64,000 nt of DNA. Origin: Megalobrama amblycephala (Eukaryota > Chordata > Actinopteri > Cypriniformes > Xenocyprididae). The notes below the pieces were generated by a model. It ran no database searches. It was not told the DNA's origin and worked only from the letters and a program-made list of their open reading frames with translations. Each line of letters begins with the position of its first letter. The first letter of the stretch is position 1. This document shows positions 1 through 12,272 of this stretch, one piece after another. The stretch spans positions 18,283,797 through 18,347,796 of the forward strand of contig NC_063058.1 in assembly GCF_018812025.1 (NCBI RefSeq), given 5' to 3'. The position numbers and the translations under genes are program-made.

Positions 1-1082
1 CTAGATTGGCCGATGAGGAATGAAGCGAAGGCAGTGTTTTACATTACGGGAGTCCTTGGAGGTAACTAAATATGTCTGCATTTATGCAGGAAGCATGAAA
101 AGAAAACAGCAGCAATGCTCGCATACAATCCAAAATTTTTAAAATGTCAACCCACACATGAAAATACTTTTCAACACACATGACATCAGATTATAAACGC
201 CGACTTTTTGGCCTTTAAGCAGCACCAGTCCCCCCTCCACGTCTCTGACAAGCACCCTGAAGTAGGTGAAGATCAAACACCCCAGCCTGGGGTAAATTAT
301 ATCAGATTCCACTTTGTTACGAAGGCCTGCGTTCGCTTTCCGACATTTACAGTCGGGCCGACCCTCACGGAGGCCCCTCGATCTCTTTCTCTCTAAATCC
401 CGACAGCCGCTTACGCTTGAGTCAGGAGGGGGGGAAAGGAAGAAAGAAAACGCAGACCATCTGACTTCCATTGCTCAGCTCGGCGTGTGTGTTCCGTTTA
501 GCCACTGGTATTTGGATGAGGCGTACAGCGCAGTTACCAGAGCCCTGCTCCGAAACGTGTATGATGTCATTGAGGTTCCATCATTACAGGCTGCAGATGA
601 GGCTGCTCTGGATGGGCCGGGTCAGTTCCCACGCTTGTTTGGCAGAGATCAGCTCCTGCAGCCATAATGTGAAGAAGCTTCTGGACAAGATTAAAAATGG
701 AAGAGAAAGAAAAAGCCAGAAAGGGTGAGGATCTCCCTCGTAAGACTTCCTTTTTTGTGTGCTCCCTCCTCACTCGTTCTGAATGGCTCTTATGTTGCAT
801 TCCATATCAGTGAGTCTGCCCAAGAGGCCCCACTTGCGGGAGTCAAAGTCAAAGTACAATAAAATACAGTACAATGAAACACACTTATGCCAGAAAGCAA
901 GATCTCAGCTAATTCCTCACTTTAAAGTATTATTGTTGATGGCATTTCAACTGTTTATCTGTGAGGCGTGTGTCTTCGCGTGTGTTGTGATGTGAGATGC
1001 AGAAACCTCATTATCAAACCAGCATTTCCTGTAGTTCTTATACAGCTCAACAGGTAAAGCATTGAGCTAACAACATCAAAGG
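1..1082. other. Unique sequence with one exon-like stretch
   Basis: No repeat family or gene is recognised here. Between about 480 and 735 the sequence is more GC-rich and open on the plus strand in two overlapping frames. One frame (471-728) ends in a lysine/arginine-rich segment, KKLLDKIKNGRERKSQK, followed at about 725 by a donor-like GTGAGG. I do not recognise the protein and see no strong upstream acceptor, so this is only a possible exon and could equally be chance. Confidence 0.3.
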
Positions 1083-1084
1083 CC

Positions 1085-1678
1085 CTGTTTACAACTGGTA
1101 TTAAGATGCATTTCAGTCGATCGGATTACAATTAGACGACGCTAAATACAGGTGTAAACAGGGTCTAAAGGGTTTTGAGCTTGTCCACATTCAACCACTT
1201 CCAGAGGTAGTCGAAAACACATTTGAACGGATTGCTTTTGCAGTGACGCTCATGTGGTTGAATGCGTTCAAACAGCCACAAAAGACCCCTTACTCTCCAC
1301 CTACTGACCTAATGCTTAAACACTTGAAATGCACTAGCCAGACAAAATTTAAACTTTGTCGGCTGAGGACCCAAGTTTGGTTTGAAGATGAAAAATGTAC
1401 CAAGCTCAATGTTCTCTCACCATTTCTGATTTCTAACTTACAGATTTAATAGCCGAAAGATCAGCTAATGCAAGATTATTTTGTCCATTACATCGAAAGA
1501 TCTGAATAAAACACATACATTTACCGGCCCATAGACCCTCCCCTTGAATAAATCAGGACAGAAGTGGTCGAATGTGGACAAAAGAGATGGATTAAAACAC
1601 TAGGTGCAAATGGCTTTGTTCTGCCTCATCTACTCATGATCCGATTGACCCAAAATATCTTAATACCAGGTGTAAACA
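1085..1678. mobile_element. Foldback MITE with CTGTTTACAACTGGTATTAAG ends
   Basis: The left end (TGTTTACAACTGGTATTAAG) and right end (CTTAATACCAGGTGTAAACA) are inverted copies of each other with about one mismatch. Inner segments are also inverted: CCACATTCAACCACTTC near 1185 pairs with GAAGTGGTCGAATGTGG near 1563. There is no transposase frame. The pattern fits a non-autonomous DNA transposon of about 590 bp. A smaller hairpin lies at the left end (1083-1166), where CCCTGTTTAC pairs with GTAAACAGGG. Confidence 0.75.
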
Positions 1679-1714
1679 TGACAACAACAAAAATTCATAC
1701 AGTTTAAAAAGCTT

Positions 1715-1753
1715 ATAAGATAGATAGATAGATAGATAGAATGACAGCATGAT

Positions 1754-1786
<33 letters not shown>

Positions 1787-1860
1787 ACGACATAGATAGA
1801 TAGAACGACATAGATAGATAGATAGATAGATAGATAGAACAATAAAACGAACAAACAAAT

Positions 1861-1895
<35 letters not shown>

Positions 1896-2028
1896 GAACT
1901 ATAAAATAGACAGAACAATAGAACGAACAAATAAACAAACAATAGATAGATACAACGATAGAACGATAAAATGATATAGAATGATGATAGAACGATAGAA
2001 TGATAGATAGACAGAATGATAGATAGAC

Positions 2029-2115
<87 letters not shown>

Positions 2116-2171
2116 ACTATAGAATGATATAGAATGATAGATAGAGAGATAGACAGATAGAACGATAGAAC

Positions 2172-2209
<38 letters not shown>

Positions 2210-2235
2210 ACAATATAACGAACAAACAAACAAAC

Positions 2236-2302
<67 letters not shown>

Positions 2303-2324
2303 CAATAAAACGAACAAACAAACA

Positions 2325-2374
<50 letters not shown>

Positions 2375-2568
2375 GGATGAACTATAGGTAGACAGAACAA
2401 TAGAACGAACAAGCAAACAAACAATAGATAGATACAACGATAGAACGATAAAATGATATAGAATGATAGATAGAATGATAGATAGACAGAACGATAGAAT
2501 GATAGATAGATAGATAGAACTATAGAATGATAGAACGATAGATAGAACAATATAACGAACAAACAAAC

Positions 2569-2604
<36 letters not shown>

Positions 2605-2701
2605 TAATGATAGAATGATGATAGAACGATAGAATGATAGATAGATAGAACTATAGAATGATATAGAATGATAGATAGAGAGATAGACAGATAGATAGAA
2701 C

Positions 2702-2767
<66 letters not shown>

Positions 2768-2789
2768 ACAATATAACGAACAAACAAAC

Positions 2790-2839
<50 letters not shown>

Positions 2840-3110
2840 ACAATAAAACGAACAAACAAACAAACGATAGATAGATAGATGGATGAACTATAGATAGACA
2901 GAACAATAGAACGAACAAGCAAACAAACAATAGATAGATACAACGATAGAACGATAAAATGATATAGAATGATAGATAGAACGATAGAATGATAGATAGA
3001 CAGAACGATAGAATGATAGATAGATAGATAGAACTATAGAATGATAGAACGATAGAACGATAGATAGATAGATAGATAGATAGAACAATATAACGAACAA
3101 ACAAACAAAC

Positions 3111-3193
<83 letters not shown>

Positions 3194-3238
3194 GGATAGA
3201 TAGATAGATAGAACAATATAACGAACAAACAAACAAAC

Positions 3239-3300
<62 letters not shown>

Positions 3301-3326
3301 ACAATATAACGAACAAACAAACAAAC

Positions 3327-3388
<62 letters not shown>

Positions 3389-3495
3389 AATAATGATAGA
3401 AAGATATAGAATGATAGATAAATAGAACGATGATAGATAGAACGATAGATAGAATGATAGATAGACAGAACAATAGAACGAATGAACAAACAAAC

Positions 3496-3554
<59 letters not shown>

Positions 3555-3728
3555 ACAAACAATAGATAGATACAACGATAGAACGATAAAATGATATAGA
3601 ATGATAGAATGATAGAATGATAGACAGAACGATAGATAGAACTATAGAATGATATAGATAGATAGATAGATAGATAGATACACAGAACGATAGATAGATA
3701 GAACGATAGAACGATAGATAGATAGATA
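1715..3728. repeat. GATA tetranucleotide satellite with higher-order structure
   Basis: About 2 kb is almost entirely (GATA)n, interrupted by regular non-GATA blocks. A block of about 30 bp beginning GAACAATATAACGAACAAAC occurs near 1837, 2208, 2301, 2545, 2766, 2838, 3083, 3211 and 3299. A longer block (GAACTATA...GACAGAACAATAGAACGAAC...TACAACGATAGAACG) begins near 1896, 2379 and 2885, with a partial copy near 3553, giving a spacing of roughly 480-505 bp. The long minus-strand frames reading YLSIYLSI are translations of the repeat, not genes. GATA (Bkm-type) arrays are known to accumulate on some vertebrate sex chromosomes, but nothing here shows which chromosome this is. Confidence 0.97.
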
Positions 3729-5318
3729 CTCTAAGTACACCTACACTGACAGGCACATCAGTTTCAGGGCATCAGGGTCACCAAGCTGGCATTTTAGCTC
3801 TGGCACAAGCAGATACCCATGTGGGTGCAGCATTACCACTGGTAGCGTAGGGGGTGGCAGACAGACAGGGGCCTACTAAACAGCTTGCGACCATAACCCA
3901 CAGTGGCTAGAGAACAATGAATGTAATTATTGAAAAGAGCACAGTCCAAATCTGAGAGTCCCTCCCAATCAAGTCTGTTTACTCGCGAGGGGGTTCGTGG
4001 CAGGGCACTGACCTCCCTAACACCAGCGGCCCTTTAGAAGCGGCCGGTTGTCATGGTTTTCCTCCATCATTGATGACAAGTGTCCAGCTGGAAGGGCTTT
4101 CTGGGCCATTGATTACTCGACTGTATTCTGCAGATCTGCCCAAGCAAGTCAGAACTGTGGGACGAGGGGGCGCAACATGAAAATAAACCCTAGAGTGTGA
4201 CGGATAGGTTTTCTGAAGGTTACAATACTGAGGTAATATGGAAAGATTCTCCAGGGCTCGAACAATAATAAGTGGTGAATCACTGCTTTCATGGACCATT
4301 AGGAAGGAATTCTTTTTTTACTGCTTTTTTGGCTGCTGAGAACCCCAGACAACCGTTTGGGAGGGTGTCAGCGGGCCGCCTTTCAGCAGGTAGGCGGGGC
4401 TAGCGGCACATTACCTGTGTAGCCAAAACTCTTGCGGCTTCTTGCAGGTGCCGTGATGCTCCTGAGGGAAAGAAACTGCTATGGATTCCAGCTGAAGAAA
4501 CAGCTCCAGTTCAGTGCCATATCTTGCATGGTAGTCATATTCAAAGGGGGGACCGTTTCCGCTGTGCTGATACCCAGTACAGTACTCATTTTCTGCAGAT
4601 GAATAGACCTTGAAGTGTGTTGAAGAGTCTCGCTACTAACAACAAATGATAGGCAGCTTATGTGAGGGTGCTTGTGTCAAGTGCCACACAGAGTCGAGTC
4701 GGCAACCGAGGGGTGCCTGCTGCATTTTTCCACCAGTTTTTGAATCACGTTTATTCAAGAGACTCGCTTGCTGTGTGTGTGCAGCAGGGCAGTGTGGGTG
4801 TACAGAAGCACAGAGCTCCTCTGTATTGTGTTACGCAGAAGAAGGTGGAGCGGGAGGAGGCGGGGTGTGTGGTACGGGCTTGATGTAGGGGGTGTGAGTG
4901 GTGCCAGAGTGCTCAAAAACGGCAGGGAACTCCCTCCAGATCCCAGCTGCCCAGGTCTGGCTGCAAGCTGCAAGCAAGTGCCAGGCTTCTTTTGGCCTTC
5001 CTGGAGGAATTCCAGCCTGTATGGGAGGAGGAGAAGAAGAAAATGCCAAAAATAATGTCTGGGCCTATATAAAGTTAATCCCATGGGTCAGACAATGAGT
5101 CATAAAGAAAGGAAACACTCAGGGAAGTTTTTATAGAGGACCCGATTTCATTTGTCTAACAAAGATCATATTACAATGCATAATCTGCTATACCTGCTAC
5201 TTTTTCCAAATTAAGTCAGAATGGAAGGAAACTCCTGCAGGTCTAGGGCATCAACATGTTCCCAAAATCAAATAGCCGGTGGGCTTCCTGAAGGTTTCTT
5301 AGGTGGCTTTTTTGTTTC
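3729..5318. other. Unique sequence, no gene recognised
   Basis: No repeat family, RNA gene or convincing exon was seen. Reading frames of 60-110 codons occur on both strands at 4646-5098. They overlap one another, lack splice context and sit in a GA/CT-biased segment, so they look like chance frames. Confidence 0.4.
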
Positions 5319-5470
5319 CACAAATATATTAAGCAGCACAACTGTTTTCAACATTGATAATAATATCAGCAAATCAGCATATTAGAACGATTTCTGAAGG
5401 ATCATATGACACTGAAGACTGGAGTAATGTGCTGTGCCATCACAGGAATAAATTGCAGTGTAAAAAAATA
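5319..5470 (+). mobile_element. Fragment of the TA-flanked MITE family (CAGTACAGTCCAAAAG type)
   Basis: The stretch holding AATCAGCATATTAGAACG, TTTCTGAAGGATCAT and GACACTGAAGACTGGAGTAA matches the body of the complete 938-bp foldback at 46834-47771. Both ends are missing. The fragment runs into an A/T-rich tract that joins it to the Tc1 remnant that follows. Confidence 0.8.
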
Positions 5471-5486
5471 TATATACATATATATC

Positions 5487-6084
5487 ATGGGCAACCAAGG
5501 CTCATTGATGCACGTGGGGAGCAAAGGCTGGCCTGTGTGGTCCGAACCAACAGTCGAGCTACTGTTGCTCAAATTGCTCAAGAAGTTAATGCTGGTTCTG
5601 ATAGAAAGGTGTCAGAATACACAGTGCAACGCAGTTTGTTGCGTATGAGGCTGCATAGCCGCACACCAGTCAGGGTGCCCATGCTGATCCCTGTCCACCA
5701 CTGAAAACACCAACAGTGGGTACGTGAGCATCAGAACTGGACCACGGAGCAATGTAAGAAGGTGGCCTGGTCTGTTGAATCACTTTTCTTTTACATCACG
5801 TGGATGGCCGGGTGCGTATGCATTGCTTACCTGGGGAAGACATGGCACCAGGATGCACTATGGGAAGAAGGCAAGCAGGCAGAGGCAGTGTGATGCTTTG
5901 GGCAATGTTCTGCTGGGAAACCTTGGGTCCTGTCATCCATATGGATGCTACTTTGACACGTACCACCTACCTAAGCATTGTTGCAGACCATGTACATACA
6001 CCCTGTCATGGAAAAGGTATTCCCTGGTGGCTGTGGCCTCTTTCAGCAGGATAAGGTGCCCTGCCATAAAGCAAAAATGGTTGG
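5487..6084 (+). pseudogene. Decayed Tc1-type transposase
   Basis: This is the middle part of a fish Tc1/mariner transposase, the enzyme that cuts and pastes a Tc1 element at TA sites. In frame 2, GQPRLIDARGEQRLA and GSDRKVSEYTVQRSLLRM are the linker and second helix-turn-helix region. A CGA-to-TGA type stop lies at 5702-5704. The catalytic-core motif WSDES reads WSVES, because the first catalytic Asp codon is GTT at 5774-5776. A 1-bp deletion near 5785 moves the frame so that GRRQAGRGSVMLWAMFCWE and TRTTYLSIVAD read in frame 1. A second shift near 6000 returns to frame 2, where QQDKVPCH (second catalytic Asp) is present. The last third, including the third catalytic residue, and the N-terminus are missing, as are both terminal inverted repeats. 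It cannot encode an active enzyme. The family assignment is secure; the exact subfamily is not. Confidence 0.95.

Positions 6085-6112
<28 letters not shown>
6085..6112. repeat. (TA)n microsatellite
   Basis: About 13 TA units directly follow the broken end of the Tc1 transposase remnant. Confidence 0.95.
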
Positions 6113-6115
<3 letters not shown>

Positions 6116-7212
6116 CTAATCGACTAGTCAGTTGTTGTTCGACTACTCAACCATCATGACTTATCCCTATTCAGGTCCATATTAAAAATGGTACAACTGA
6201 ATCAGAGTATTCTGGCTTTTCTACAACAGAGTAAAGTTTATCTGGAACCATTTAATGCACTATTTGTCTAACAATCATGGGATTGAGTTTATTTTGCAGA
6301 TAATTATGGCTTTTGTTGAGCTGATGGTCAGGATAAGCATGTGTTCTGAGCCATTAACTTGTGCGCTTGTTCTGGCAGCGGCTGTACTTGTTTGGTGGTG
6401 CATACGTCGAAAACGGTGATAGTGCACAGTAAACTATAACACAAGGGGATTCCAAACATTGTCCCAGTCAAGTTCTGCCACAGATGGGTGTGTTTCACTT
6501 TGGCTTAACCCGCGTAACAGTACTGTACAGCTGAAGATCTCTTTCAGTACAGAGACGCAGAAACAGAGAATACAATGAGGTCCAAAGTCAGTGAGGTCCA
6601 ATTTTGATTAATGGACAAAACATTCTTCAAAATAACTTATTTTAAATAAGTTATTCAACAGAAATAAATAACTTCATACAGGTTTGGAACAACATGAGTG
6701 TGAGAATTACAAATTTTGTGGAAAATGCTGACAAATGCCTGAAATCTGAGACAAATCAGAGATTGTTCATTTGAGTGACAATCGAGCATCATTTGAACAA
6801 GAAAAAATCCAGTCTCGCACATGATCTTACATTATCTCCTGTATCAATACTCGCGTGTGTTTGGTTGTGAAACGTAGTTCGTAGACCAGATAGAGTTGTT
6901 GGCAATTCTTCCTATTGAAATGTTGTGTAATGAGTGACCCCCTGCTGCCAATCCATTGTGTAATGTGCACACAACAGCAACTAAATGGTACTCAGGGTTG
7001 TCAGGTTTCTGTAACGAACCAGCCAATTGCTACTCAATACCCGCCCAATCATGACCAAAACTAGCCCAATCGTATTCCGGGGGCGGGGGGACACGTTCCA
7101 GGAGGTAAAAATTGCGGACTTGGCGACAACGAACAGCAATCCTATGATTTTGACAATCGTGCAGTGTGTACCATTACTGAATTGAGCACAAAAACAATGT
7201 AAAAAGCAAGTC
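6113..7212. other. Unclassified sequence
   Basis: No gene was seen. The segment at about 6980-7160, with GGGGGCGGGG and CAACGAACAGCAATC, resembles dispersed fish repeat sequence, but I cannot define its ends. Confidence 0.3.
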
Positions 7213-7308
7213 GTTAGCCTCATAGCATAATTGCCCAGATCATATTTCAAAGGCAGATATCACAATTTGGCCAAAAAATGACTTAGGCAATTATGCTATG
7301 AGGCTAAC
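7213..7308. repeat. Hairpin with 23-bp perfect stem
   Basis: GTTAGCCTCATAGCATAATT at 7213 is matched by its reverse complement AATTATGCTATGAGGCTAAC ending at 7308. The stems (7213-7235 and 7286-7308) are separated by about 50 bp. This is probably the remains of a small foldback element. Confidence 0.85.
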
Positions 7309-9715
7309 AAAGTGTAAATTGCAAATCAAACACACTATAAGCAAACACAATTCATTCTTAGTGACTCTCCTCAGATGAATCCAAACCAGTATCCAGAATC
7401 AAAGTATTTATTTCCCTTTCCTGAAGAGTTGCTATTTCTGAAGGACAAGTTTCTTTCTTGGGCATGTGGCAAAGATATTGCTAGTAACATACCACCCTTT
7501 CCCTTTGTGTCTGAAATATATCTGATAAGAATAGCCCAGGCTGATGCCGCTGGAATCCCCCCATGCCGCCTGCACCGTTGACTCCGGAACGACCTGGGCG
7601 GTGATCGTGGCACTTGGCAGAATGTATCACTTTCCCAGAGCTCCACAGAGGATGCCTTTCCTTTGGAAACCAGGTAATTCTCGCCTGGAATGAAACAATT
7701 GACCTGTGTGTCATTCAGGCGTGACCACACTATAGCATTGTTTCTGAAATAAGATATATTTGTCCCTTTACAATGAGCACGATCAGACACTATCCTATTC
7801 GGCCTCGTGCGCTCTTGTTATTCTACATGCCACACTTCCCCTCTATTGATGAGCATGTTTCCACAATGCCTCCCTGACTCATCTGTGACGTTCAGGGACA
7901 TCTAATGGACACTGTGAAACACCTGTATTGCATTTATCATGTTCCAAATAGACCAAATGACAGATATAAATGCTGATGTAGCTCACTCAATAACAAACAG
8001 TGCTAAATATCTGTGGAAATGTTGACTCTTTCATTCGTTTCAAACTCTGACCCAATTGAGTACATCCAAATATAATTTCTTTTCAACCCAGGCTCACTCA
8101 AAAAAATGTGCCAGTGGCATCATTCCTGCAAAATGTTTCACTTTCAAAGTGAAATGTCCAATGATTGGTGCCAAAAGTGTGCTCAGATTTATCCGAAACA
8201 GATGAATGTGAATCTGGCACTATTTTATTACATTCTTTGTTGTACATATCACTGCAGAGTTGTACATATCACTGAGTGGTGCTAAGAGATTAATGCTCTA
8301 ACACATTTAAAAATAATGTACTGCCTACGTACTAACTAATGTACTAACCAAACGTTAGATAAAAAAGCATTTTCTGATGCAACCATGCCATTTTAGCTTG
8401 CTTTTAGGAATCTTTGAGCTCTTTTATCGTGACTTGTGTTTCACTGGACTCGTACCCAAGCATTCCACTTTGTAAATGCAATGCTGTACTAGGTGAACTT
8501 CAGAGCAAGTTTACTACATTAGAAAATTCGTACATATGGAGATGGTTATGTGATTCCAATGTAATTTGGATTCATTTTAATCCAAATTAATGTAATTTTA
8601 GATCTGCATTTTGGATGACAGTATATTGTCTCATCAATTGTCAACATGGCTGACGAGCTGAGTTTGGTCAAAGTGTTAAACTCTTTGCTGTAGTTCACAC
8701 AGTTAAACAGAAGGTTGCGATTTCACTGGTGATCAGAGGAGCGACTGAATACTTGTGTACTTATATATACATCAAGGTTTCCTACGCCAAGACAATTTTT
8801 CCTGTGCTGCAGTTTCTGGTGATGGTGGTGATAAATGTTCCGACACACAGGAGCATGGAAAAACTCATTTCCTCCTTGGCTCAAAAGCGCCAAGCCCCCA
8901 GAGACCCATCAAGACAGACCAGTGTGAACACAGGGGCACAAGGGGGAGACAGAAAAGATAACCTAATCTTTTTGCTCTTCTAGATGAAGCCATCATGAAA
9001 CCATTAAATCATGTGCAAATGCCACCATATTGAAGATTTCAAAAACTTCTACAAGACACTAAAAACTCTAAAATTTATAGTGAACGCGAGCATATTCCCA
9101 AGCTCTGTAGTCCTTTCAAGCAATTAGCGGACCTGCGCCTCTGAGGTGTACGCTCCCTTCAGACCCTGCTTTGTTTTCCCGTCCACCACATTGTTCAAGA
9201 ACGTTAACTCACTACTCCGGCCCCTTTGAGCAGGACTCACCAGAAAGAGCCCACCCTAATGCTGGCACTGATGCAGGAACGCTGACAAATAGCATTTACC
9301 TCAAGCTCTCCTGCTAACATGCTGAGAGCTGCTGTTTGTCTAGATAACGTGACAGAGGAGGAAGGAGAAAAGTATATTTAATAAAAATAAAACAAAATAT
9401 AGCTGTGTGCAGCAATTATTGGGGCTCAAGCCCTTTGAGGCCTTTAAGCACATGTATAAAAAGGTATTATGTTTTATTTAGCAAGCCTGTAACCATCTCA
9501 ATCATAGATGGAAAACACCACTTACAGCCAATACAGGCAGTTTACTATAAGAAATAGATGGTTTTTAAAGCTTTTTAACAGTTATCGATGTTGAGCCACA
9601 AACTAGAGAAAAGACTAGCTCGCCAAAGTTGGTTTTTAAAATAATCTCCAATATTTAAAGAACAATTCGATAGACAGTGGCGGTCTTAAAAGCAAAGTTG
9701 CTCAGAATGAGGAGT
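7309..9715. other. Unclassified sequence, no gene recognised
   Basis: Scattered AT-rich sequence. A 139-codon minus-strand frame (7371-7790) has no recognisable domain and no conserved-looking composition. A short imperfect hairpin built on AATTTGGATT/AATCCAAATT lies near 8561-8587. Confidence 0.3.
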
Positions 9716-10200
9716 TCTACCATGTGGTACCAATGTTGTGGGTGTGTGCGAAAAAATCGTGTGATACACAATCCTTTATGCACGTGAAAAACGTGTGGCT
9801 GATTTCTCTCGAATTTCTCACAGGCGTCTAGGGCTGTGAGTCAAACAGGCCCAGTGAGTTTTGTTCCAATCAGCCTCCGTTAAACTTGTCTGAAAGCTGC
9901 TCAAACTTCAGTGGCCGATGGCAGATGTGTTTTTGAGATACGTCATAGTGAAATCATGGCACCTCGGACAAAGACACGGCATGCCCATTTTCAAGTCAGT
10001 CGGACTTACGGTGAAGTAGTTATAGCCATTTTGATGTTTTTTTCCTGTTATAGCGCCACTAAGTGGCCAGTCACCGCATCGTTTTTCACACGACCACAGA
10101 ATGAGCTCTTACATAAGTGTGCTGAGTTTGAGAAAATATCTCATTCCGTTCATGAGTTATAGCCATTTTAGTAAAAGTGGCTCCACCCACTTCGAACTTT
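9716..10200 (+). repeat. Dispersed fish repeat (TATAGCGCCACTAAGTGGCC type)
   Basis: The run from CCATGTGGTACCAATG through TTCTCTCGAATTTCTCAC and TATAGCGCCACTAAGTGG to CATGAGTTATAGCCATTTTA matches a mosaic repeat I know as common in teleost genomes. Another piece of the same style (CTGTAGCGCCCCCATCAG) lies at 10890-10930. The 83-codon frame at 9911-10162 lies inside it and is not a gene. The recognition is from memory of fish sequence, so class and exact limits are uncertain. Confidence 0.5.
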
Positions 10201-10483
10201 TACGGATCTAAACGGATCTTCCTCGCGCTGGAGGGATAACTAAAATATTTGTCAGGTAGCTTTAAACAGTACCCTTACTGACAAATCTTCCTGGACTAAC
10301 TCTGTCAAAGCTCCATCCAGGGATAAGTCTACCTATTATGAGATCGATCAATCCTACCACCACAGGAAATCATTTAAAACAACTTACCTGTGATGGAGGA
10401 TGACTTCTCAGTCCCGTATTTCTTGGAAATATCCCGGACGAGCCCCCTTTTCAACTTTTTTGATAATTATTGACAATCAAACT

Positions 10484-10670
10484 AGGGCTGGGCGATATAT
10501 CGCATGAGATTGTCACGCGCATTTCGTCAGTAAAGCTGGTTCCCTGATTACCGCTAAAACGCGATATTGCGTGGCTTGTCAGTGAACTACGGTTCTGTCT
10601 ATTAAATGCCGCTCCATTTGAAAGCAGGTGATGGTGATTTAGTGGTAATCAGGGAACCGGCTTTACTGAC
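10484..10670. mobile_element. hAT-like MITE remnant with 30-bp inverted repeats
   Basis: The segment begins with AGGGCTGGGCGATATATCGC, a start typical of one hAT-type fish repeat. It contains an inverted pair of about 30 bp (10529-10558 and 10638-10667) built on GGTTCCCTGATTACC / GGTAATCAGGGAACC with two mismatches. No transposase frame is present. Confidence 0.65.
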
Positions 10671-12268
10671 AAAAACCTAAATCAGACTCCAGAGAATGTT
10701 GCTGCACTGGTTTGGTTCCGATCGGGCCAAAACCTAGGACTAGTTTGCAACAGTAGGTTTTTCAAAAAATCCAAAATTCCCAAAAAACGACAAAGCAATT
10801 AAATCTTGAGTCAAGGATTTTAACGATATAAGACACTTAAGCCTACATCTAACGGTTTAGGAGTTATGAGCCATTTCATACTTTTGACAGCTGTAGCGCC
10901 CCCATCAGGCCGATCGGGGTGAGCCTTGGTGACATTGTAGATGGTAGTACCAGCTCTCAAAGTTTCAAGTCTCTACAACTTACAGTTTGGTCTACCTGAT
11001 CACTTTTAGGGGAGAATCATGATCCTTGGAAATTTTAAATTACAAATAAAAATTAAATAAATACTGTAAAAAAAAATAAAATAAATAAAATGCAATTTAG
11101 TATTACTATGGTACCATAAAAAAATAAAGCAATACCATGGTTAGTGTTGCTTTGCATTTTCCCCTTTTTTAAAGGTTAATCCAAGGTTAATCTAAAACAT
11201 CACACGAACAGCTTGAACGCGATCAAGGCATCTGAAAACCCCAGAGAACTCCATTCATATTATTGGATAAACATTATGCTTCCAGAGGTGGTGAGTCACA
11301 GCAGCATCTCCTTATGATGTGGTCTCCTTTCCTGTCCGCTCGTATCCCCATTACCGACTGCTGTGCCGTCCCTGGTGGTGTTTCTCGTAGGAGCTCAGCG
11401 TGCCGCATGTTTGTGACTCATCGCAAATTGTTGGTGTGGCGGTGCACAACAGAGCCCTGCGGGGTGTCATAAGTGGCCCGTGCGTATAACAAGCTTCAGA
11501 TAATGATAGAGTTCACTGCAGTCTGTAGCACACATGGCCTCTTAACCTCTCCCAGTTATTTTGGATAAAGATCATGTTTAGCATTCTCTTCCTTAGCCAC
11601 AAACTCACCCCGGCAATGCAGTTGACTTGGACTGGAGCTGTTAATACATGATCTGACAGGATGTTGACGAGTTTTTAGTAACTCACGAGGAGTAAGCGAT
11701 TGTGAGGTTTCGTTTGAAGTACACGGTGCTTCACATTGAATATTCACACTGTCTTAAAACTTCAGACAACCTGGTTGTAAAAACTCAGTGACAGCATCTA
11801 CAAACCAACACGAGGGGGAAACAACATCCATTGCGTTCCTCACAGGACTTCCCAGAGAGATTTCAAGGGGATACGGTTACAGAGTGGGGGGTAAACAGAA
11901 GAATGTTGCTCAGAAACAGCTGGAAAAGTGCATGAGAATAATAAAGGATCAGGGTCCAGTCAGTGCAATGCGTAGGATGAGGATGCAACAAGTGCACCAT
12001 CAGAAGCTGTGCAGCATCCTGGCTAATAAAATGGTTGACTCTTTCACTGATGATTCATTGGTTTATTGTTCTTATTCCATAGCCATACAACAACGCACAT
12101 GAACCACCGTAAGAGCAAGAAAAAAAAAAAAAAAATCTAAAGGTTCAAACAAGAAAAGAAGAGAAATAAACCAAACAAACCAACAAAATAAACTCTTATA
12201 ACAAAACCACATACAAAAAAGGTGTGACTTGATAGTTATCTTGTTCCCCATTAAACCAGGAGCTAAGC
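10671..12268. other. Unclassified sequence with a 104-codon frame
   Basis: A fish-repeat motif occurs at 10890-10930 and an A/AAT-rich patch at 11030-11130. A plus-strand frame at 11788-12102 contains QKQLEKCMRIIKDQGP and MRMQQVHHQKLCSILANKM. It is mildly protein-like but matches no family I know, has no splice context, and sits in purine-rich sequence where such frames arise easily. A poly-A run lies at 12120-12135. Confidence 0.3.
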
Positions 12269-12272
12269 TTAA

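Noticed and set aside
1634..3756. Long minus-strand reading frames of up to 351 codons (YLSIYLSI repeats)
   Set aside because: They are translations of the (GATA)n satellite; the tetranucleotide is stop-free in all three minus frames, so length has no coding meaning.
7371..7790. 139-codon minus-strand frame
   Set aside because: No family resemblance, and plus-strand frames overlap it; nothing distinguishes it from chance.
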